Source: Blasia pusilla
Lineage: Eukaryota; Marchantiophyta; Marchantiopsida; Blasiales
Direction: 5' to 3'
DNA: 64,000 nucleotides
NCBI GenBank assembly: GCA_050084515.1
Contig: CM114272.1
Span: 43,276,001 to 43,340,000, forward strand
The position numbers and the translations under genes are program-made. The notes under the pieces were generated by a model, which saw only the letters and a list, made by a program, of their open reading frames with translations, had not been told where the DNA came from and searched no databases. Positions 57,295-64,000 of the stretch are shown piece by piece. Each line of letters opens with the position of its first letter. The stretch's first letter is position 1.

Positions 57295-58948
57295 CTTGCT
57301 ATTAATTTTTCTAAAGAGGAAAGACTTAGTTTTCTTTTTGTAAAAGTTGGAGACATGTGTAGAAGTCCATTCTTGAAGTTTATACTCAATAACACCAAAA
57401 CCCTCTCATTCTCAATAGTAGACCTAATCTACCCTTTGAAATTGCAAATCAACTAACTAAACAACTTTTGGAACCCCTCAATCCCTAGTAGTCTCTATAA
57501 AATGCATACTTTATCTTAAATGTGTGCTTATCTCCAATATGTATCCTCATGCTTCTACAATATGTTGTCTTATGAGGATTAATTAATCATACATATAATG
57601 AAAATTATAAAATACGGCAGTGCTACTCCTCCTCCTCCTCCTTCTCCTTCTTCTAATGTTGCCACTTTCTGTGGTTGAGAGAGAGAGAGAGAGAGAGAGA
57701 ATGCGGTGGGAGTGCGTTAAGTTCAAAGAGAGAACGTCAGCGGCATTGGGAAATGGAAGGGGTGAAATTTCAATTGAGGGTGGAAAATTGATAGTGGTTC
57801 TTACTGTCCGAGCTACGGTGCGCATGTAGGTAGTATAGGTATAGGATACCAAAAATCAAATCAGCTTTGATTCGCTCCATGTTTGAAAATTGATCTCCCA
57901 GAGAAATCAAAGGTGCCAATTTCACCCCACTACATCTGGTTCTTGAGCAAAGAATGTCGATTTCCTTGCTGGCTTGCTCTCATATTTCTTTATAGTGAGC
58001 CCATTAACATACTCTATCTCTCACTCCTACTCCGTGTCTCCTCAAGACACTTGAGATCTCCGCTTCAATAGATGCCTTCTAATGCCTTTGCGGGGTTGCT
58101 AGCCAAGCAAGACTATATCTATCATGTTCACATGGACATCTATCACATAGGCTGTGTCCCAGATCTGTCACATAATCCGTGTCCAGGAGAAAGTAAAATG
58201 TTAGAGATGGTCTTCATCTCTGTGTGGAGTTAGTCGCTTCTTCTCCCTCTCTCGCTCTTTTTGCATTGGGGTTAGTTTAGTTTGTGTCCTCAATCTGCAC
58301 AACAACCAACCTATGACCAAATTGCACTAGCCTAAGGCTACGACCAAATTGCACAATATGTTGGTGTGCAACATTGACTTATGTCATATTGGTGCAAAGT
58401 CTCGGTTCTCAAACTTACTGTGAACATATTGTCTCTAAATCGTTTCCGCTGGTCTCTTGGGTTGTGCCGTAACTTTTGGATTTCTAGAATTTTCCACCTC
58501 ACTTTCTGCCCCGAAATGCATTGCAGTTTAAGATGTTGAAAACTTTGGGAGTCCGCGTTCTCCTTAAGCTCCACGTCACTGAAAACAAAGTGGTGAGGTT
58601 GTGGAAGTCAATGAAGGCAAAGTTATTGGTGACAAGAAGATTGAGAGCAGCGTGGTTATAAGTCACATGCACGCTTTTCTGTTTTAGTAGTAGCGGCCGT
58701 TATTAATGCCTAGTCATGATGGTCTTGCAATGGCTGATTATCCCTAAGAATTCAGGCCATTTTCCAAGCATCTTGGGCATGCTAGAAGTTTTGGTGTTAC
58801 CCACTTAGCAAGATCAGCATACAACCTTAGCTAGTGAAGAGGTGGCTAAGCTGGTGACACCAGAATTGTTTAACACCTTTTGTAAATTATTCGAGATGTA
58901 TAATAGCATGGGTAAAATGTAAAACCTCAAATCGAGACCATTACGTTT
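57295..58948. other. Gene-free stretch with microsatellites
   Basis: CTC/CTT-rich run at 57627-57654 and (GA)n at 57676-57700. No domain is recognised. The end may include the 5' part of the PHD-bearing gene. Confidence 0.35.
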
Positions 58949-59940
58949 ATGCTTGTGTTTGCATTAGCCATACTAAAACTTGTGTGTATAATTCTTGATT
59001 GCACACGCTGGCATCCTATTTGTGCAAGGTGTATTGAAGGAGACCATAGGGAAGTGACTGGCCTATTGGAGGCCATTGGATTTGACCACCAGTGGACTAC
59101 TGGTCCTTTTTGTGCATCATACAGAGTCATCGTGGGTGACTGTTCTCTGCTGTGGGTAAGAATTGTGCACACACATACACAATGGTGAATGTTCCCCTGT
59201 CAAATCAGTACTCATATGGTGAGCATCATCGATGGATCCCCCATGCTGCTTTTCTTTTGATGAGGGAGGTGATGTTATATTTTGTGATGGTGCTTGTGGT
59301 CGCCATTTTCATTGGATTGGAGATGGCATGCCCACCAACCTAGATAGTGGCAAGGGTAAGACATGCATCCCTGTTGTGTTTCCTGGAAATCATGATTGGA
59401 GTGGACCTTGGGTATGTGACCTATGTGTTGATGATAGAGCCATTTTTTTCTCTTGTGGGTTGGTTGGTCGTGTTGATGGGCATAATGAGTTTGAGATACG
59501 ACTCATCAAATGTGCTCACCCGGATTGTTACTCCTTTTATCACTCGGGCTGTGTGAAGACCCGCTTGCTTGTCAGAGGACTCTCATAGGCTCACCTCGAG
59601 GCTGACACAATGCACAGCCCTCTTGTTGCTCGTGATGCCCTCATCTGCTTGCGGCACAATTGTGATGCGTGCAAGATACATCAAGCTGGTATATATGACT
59701 TAGTGTAGTGTCGTAGATGCCCCCGTGCTTGGTGTTATGGTCAGACCCCAGGAGGCAAGAGACACCTGCACAAAGGCTGTGATGTTAATGACAGGTGGAA
59801 TTTTGGTGAGTGGCGACTTGTGTATTGCTGTTGTCATATAATTCCAAAGGGCCAATTTGTGCCTACTCGCAATTGAACCTATATTCGTGTAATAGATGCA
59901 ACAAAGACTTTAACGTCAATTGATTTAGCAAGTTAGGCCA
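58949..59940 (+). pseudogene. EDM2-like tandem PHD module
   Basis: The frame from 59232 gives CFSFDEGG, then FCDGACGRHFH, a PHD half with the Cys/His spacing of the first EDM2 finger. WVCDLC closes it. FFSCGLVGRVDGHNE and IKCAHPDCYSFYHSGCV correspond to the next finger. Past one stop, ALICLRHNCDACK and CRRCPRAW match the third, and WRLVYCCCHIIPKG resembles the closing Cys/His segment. This order and spacing is that of plant ENHANCED DOWNY MILDEW 2 proteins, nuclear factors that act on heterochromatin and transposon-containing genes. Several stops break it. It lies on the same strand just before the transposase-like region, either as its N-terminal part or as a neighbouring relic. Confidence 0.72.
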
Positions 59941-60165
59941 CTAGATTCTGGGATTTAGGATTGAGTATTTAAAATAAAATGTTTGCCCCATGGTGGCTTG
60001 AAATGCAATGTCTTAAATTAAGGAGGTGATATCAATGTGTATGTTCACAATGCTATAACCTGTCGCATAGAATTGCTTTGGATATGATCTGTGATGTTGT
60101 ATTCTCTGTTGTGGTTTGTAAAATAGGTTCATGTGTGTATCCCCATAGTTTCCAATGTTGACATA

Positions 60166-63100
60166 TACTAGAGCTAGTATCAAATTGGTCGAAAAGAGGG
60201 GTGAAGGAGAGAATGATGAGCCTATTTATGTTTTAGGTTACTTAGATGGGCACACACTAGCAGACCTGCGTTAGAAATGTTTTGCAATTGTGGAATTTGA
60301 TTTTGATTTCTGGGACTTCAAGCTCCTTGGTAGAACGCACCGGAATGCAGAGAAGGTAATTTTTCTCATGGAATTGGATGGTATAGTAGGTGTCATTCAA
60401 CAATTACCTGTAGGCCCTTGTGGGAGGACAATGCAAGTGTCCTCCTAGACTTCTGCAGCCACCGTGTCTACTTTAGCCGAGACTATAGTAGGTTCAACTC
60501 CTGTGTCTGAGAACCATACTCAAATTGAGGCACATCTGGTGGGTTCAGTTGATATCACAAACCAAGGTTCTGTCCGGGCCTCGTTTGAATCAGTGTTGAT
60601 GGCAGATCTAGCTGCAAAATGTTGGAATGATGAGCTCATGAGATTAGGGAAGTGGGTTGAGAAGAATGGATACAAGGACCACAATTGGAGGGTGAGGACA
60701 TGGGATGATGGAACAGATGTCAAAGGACATCTAGAGTGTTTGGAAGTGTAGAGTGAACTATGGGAATGCAGAGAATTCCCAAAATGTGAAAGCTATTGCA
60801 ACTTGCTTTAGCAATTTTAGGACAAAGCATCTAGTTAATCCGAAACACAAGGATAGCTTCTGTAAGAGAAGAAAATTTCCTACATCATTGATGGAGCCTA
60901 GTGATGTTGTTCACAGACCTCAATTTGATCATGGTGAGGCCATCTCTAGAGGACTAGAGATTGTCTCCCAACTGAATGAGGATGTTGGGGTGACAGGGAG
61001 GTGTTCTTTGTGACACCATCTCCCACAGATCCTCAATATGGATTTGGATCATAATTTGAGACAACACGTGGTTAGCCAGGATCACTTGGATGCCTCTAAG
61101 GTCAAGGAGGCTTATGTGGAGATTGCATTGAGGTATAGGAAGAGAGGCAGACCGAGGAAAGCAAATACCAGGGATCAACACCCTTCACAGGGATCAATCT
61201 TGAAGTTCTTCACATGAGATAAGTCCAACACTTGGAGCTCTTCTAGGAAAGGTGGGTCAGATCTAGAAATAGATCCACGACTAAGTTTGCTTTTTTGGGG
61301 ATTGTGGGATGAAATAGAAAGTGGAGAAGAGATCAAATGGATGTCAAGGTTGTTCTTGATGATCAAGAGGGAGGGGCCTTGTGGGATTGTGAGTTAACCT
61401 ATTGTGTACAAGTTTATAATCCTACTCTAGAGTCTATAGTGACCATTCAGGGTTGTTTTAGACACAAGCAATGTGAAAGGTTGTCTTACAATAGTGGCGG
61501 GTTTATGAACCTAACGTGTAGTAAATACGAGTCAGTAAAGCGATTGGATGATTTTCGTGGTCGGGTGCACAGGGAAGCAGAAGCTTTAGTGCCAAGAGGA
61601 GCCAGAGATACCAATGGGGGGATACCAAGACAGAGCACAGAAAGCACGTTGCAAATTTGACTTCCAAATTCAGAAAGCAACGATGGCTTTAATCACGGTA
61701 TGCTGCCAAAGTAGTTGCATTGAGTACTAGGCGGAGGAAGTTAGAGGAATTGTTAGGAGTAGCTATAGATAGGAAGGATCTGAGACTGTTCCTTAGGAAT
61801 ATAGTGAATGGGCATAGGATTGGAGCATTTGGTGGCAAAGAAGGGTTATGGGATTTCATGAGAGATGTTGCTAGAAATCTAACCAGGGCTTCCAATGGTT
61901 TTAGGTACGGTAAGAGAACCAAAGCCATAGCCCAGGCAATGCTACAATTTGGTGGTAGGCAAGTGGCCCACTGCTTTCAGAAGAACTTAGGTGGTCCAAG
62001 TATAAAAACATTGAAGCGAGACAAAGCCAAGTTACCATCCTTCAGAGCTGGATTACGTAAAGAGATATTCATGGAGGTTGGCAGAATTTTGTCTGCATCA
62101 AAGCAAACTCTTGGAATTGAAGGAGATATCCCTGTAATATTTGCATAGGAGAAAACAAGGATTAAGGAGAGGCCTAGGTGAGTGTTTGAGATTAAATACA
62201 ACAAATTATAAGCCATTGAATAATTTTTTCCTTTTGAATACAACGTAATATTACAGAGTCATGTCTGACGGATGGGAGGCCAAGTATGATACCATGATTG
62301 GGTTCTGTGGGCCCAAAGAGGCACACCAATGTTCATATGGAATGGAAGTATTGGTGAGGGAGGGTGATGAGGGCTACCACAAGATTGTAAGTACTTTCTA
62401 GGGTTATTGTAAAGGCATGTATGCTAGAGTTATCATTGTAAATCCTCTTCATGAGTCTATGCCTAAATGGGCCATCTGTGTTATTGCCACGTGTAACAAG
62501 TTCACTGCATAGTGGGTGAGACAACATTGGGTGCAGTTGAAAGCAATGTGGGATGAGTATTGTCGAGTTGATGTCGGGTCGTTATTAGGACATGTCAGTG
62601 ACAGGGATACTCGTCGTAGAAAACTAATGATGGATGATTTTAGGGGTGTTAACTCTACTGCACCTAGATATAGTGTGGGGTGGGAAGGATGGCAATATTC
62701 AGTCTCTATTCTTCTTAATGGTGATCTGTATGGCTTTGGAGACCAGGATGCACCTCACGATGGGAAGAAAGCAATTAATCTATTGGATAGATGCTCAGCT
62801 ACTTGTGTCCTTGGAGATTAACACGCATCTTTGTCATATATAAAAATTGTCTATAACCACTACAAAATTCATGAGCATGGCTTGAAGTGGGATGATGTGA
62901 ATAGGACTGATAGGAAAAATTGGGCTAGGCCTCAACGAATTGCTTCAAAGAGAGTGCAAGCTTGTTTGCAAGATATGTTTGAGAGAATGGATGCTCGCCA
63001 TGACAAAATCCTAGGGATCCAACTACACTTGGAGGTTTGTGGTAATTTCATTGATATTTTCTTCTCACGTAAGCATGACTTGAGGAGTCGTGTAGTTTTG

Positions 63101-64000
63101 GCATCTAAAGTGTCGTGGTTCTTTCGACTGTGGAGACTTTGGCTGCGATATGGTGATTATTCTGCGACGGGGAGTGTAGGATCTGTTACAGAGAAGAACA
63201 TGATATTTGTGCAAGCTTTCCATGATATCAACATGTCTTGCCATTTTATTGTATTACTAATGTGTGCTTTCCGTGACAAGTATCCATACTTGCAAGTTCC
63301 ATTTCACCTCCTAGGATCTAATTGTTGTGAGATCTTCTTCAGCAAGGTAGGTGGAATGAGTGGCCATGAATGGAACTATGATTTTGGGTCTTTGGTGGAT
63401 AGTGCAGTGGGATTGAATAGATTGGCTGGCTTGGAATTTGGACAAGAAGGATTAAAGATTGGTCGCTCTCATCCAAAGCAAGATCACGTGTGGGGAACTC
63501 TCCATCCGTTAGGTATAGGAGAAGATGCTCCTTACCTGTTTGACTATTCATTAATTCAGACTAATGAGCTAGTAGTTCATGCCCTTAAAGAGGGTTTGGA
63601 TGAAGCAAAATCAATATTGAGCAGGTTGAGTATGTCTCCTAGGTCCTCTTTGCCTACAAGTCAGAGGCGATGGTGGTTGCATCCATAAGATCTGGAGGCA
63701 GAGACGTGGCTTGATTCTGCTGTTATAAATGAGGCAGTTGCATGTGATGACTCTGAGGATTTCGTAGGACATAGACCAACACTAGCCTCGCCCACCCGAC
63801 GAGTCTAGTGTTGATGAATGAGAAGTTGATGACCCAATATAGAGGGATTTCAATAGTCTTGATGCTTGGGAAAGTGATGCACCGACCTTTGTTGAATCTA
63901 GAGTGATTGGTGAGGACTTGGCTGAGGATGAAGATAACAATCCATCCATAGAGATAGAAACATTGGGACATGAGGTAAGGCATGTATTCAGTTCAATTCT
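60166..64000 (+). pseudogene. Transposase-like gene, plus-strand copy, continuing past the window
   Basis: Parts in order: a region 60166-61013; an AT-hook RKRGRPRK (61137-61160); a Cys-containing segment with CFRHKQCE and FMNLTCSKYESVKRLDDF (61337-61660); then FGGRQVAHCFQKNLGGPSIK (about 61949-62010). FA-stop-EKTRI follows near 62140, then VSDRDTRRRKLM (62595-62630) and GDQDAPHDGKK (62741-62773). The open frame 62831-63688 has DRKNWARPQRIASKRVQACL and LLGSNCCEIFF (63309-63341). It ends with RRWWLHP at a stop at 63688; decayed sequence follows to the window end. Conserved D, D and E positions across the copies suggest a DDE transposase of an unnamed group. The match to unnamed animal transposon proteins is from memory and needs a search. 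Confidence 0.6.

Noticed and set aside
57583-57852. ORFs over the GA and CTC repeats
   Set aside because: They are translations of microsatellites.
1-64000. CRISPR array or bacterial operon structure
   Set aside because: No spaced short repeats and no bacterial gene layout; plant transposons and a plant kinase dominate.

Overview
The window is nuclear DNA of a land plant. The best support is an intact, intronless S-domain (G-type lectin) receptor-like kinase at 48761-51214 on the minus strand, a family of green plants. Plant-type Ty1/copia and Ty3/gypsy elements, a Helitron, a hAT element and an EDM2-like PHD module agree with this. Nothing fixes the lineage; an early-diverging land plant is possible but unproven. 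Apart from the kinase, nearly all recognisable coding sequence is transposon-derived and carries stops or frameshifts. The kinase ORF stays open for 2.45 kb, so the breaks elsewhere are probably real decay and not base-calling noise.

Layout. 1-1466: 3' end and LTR of a gypsy element. 1467-5000: two broken minus-strand copies of an uncharacterised transposase-like gene. 7270-13525: copia sequence on the minus strand, arranged int-RT-LTR-PBS-gag-PR-int with one LTR shared by two partial bodies. 13850-14724: minus-strand gag of a gypsy relative. 16940-19564: Helitron Rep/helicase, followed by unassigned sequence and a perfect 48-bp palindrome at 24034-24081. 27389-37018: a near full-length plus-strand Ty3/gypsy element with both LTRs. 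37124-38218: an inverted integrase fragment of the same family, cut by an LTR piece of the first gypsy family. 39157-40186: a third copia copy. 42107-46254: a repeat-built ORF and a hAT element whose C-terminal domain is tandemly triplicated. 48761-51214: the receptor kinase. 51215-58900: mostly gene-free, with microsatellites, hairpins and tRNA-like relics. 58949-64000: a plus-strand copy of the transposase-like gene, preceded by an EDM2-type PHD module and an AT-hook.

The main result is the gypsy element at 27389-37018. Between gag and reverse transcriptase it carries a C5-cytosine DNA methyltransferase, with motifs I, IV, VI, VIII and X all readable. Behind its integrase lies a PHD finger. 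Its LTR also suggests self-priming: a TATA box, then about 29 bases later a 12-mer that is the exact complement of the 12 bases directly after the 5' LTR. The element would thus pair a DNA-methylation writer with a chromatin reader. The second system is the three-copy transposase-like family, whose plus-strand member lies just behind an EDM2-like PHD array. Two unrelated transposons in 64 kb have thus acquired chromatin modules.
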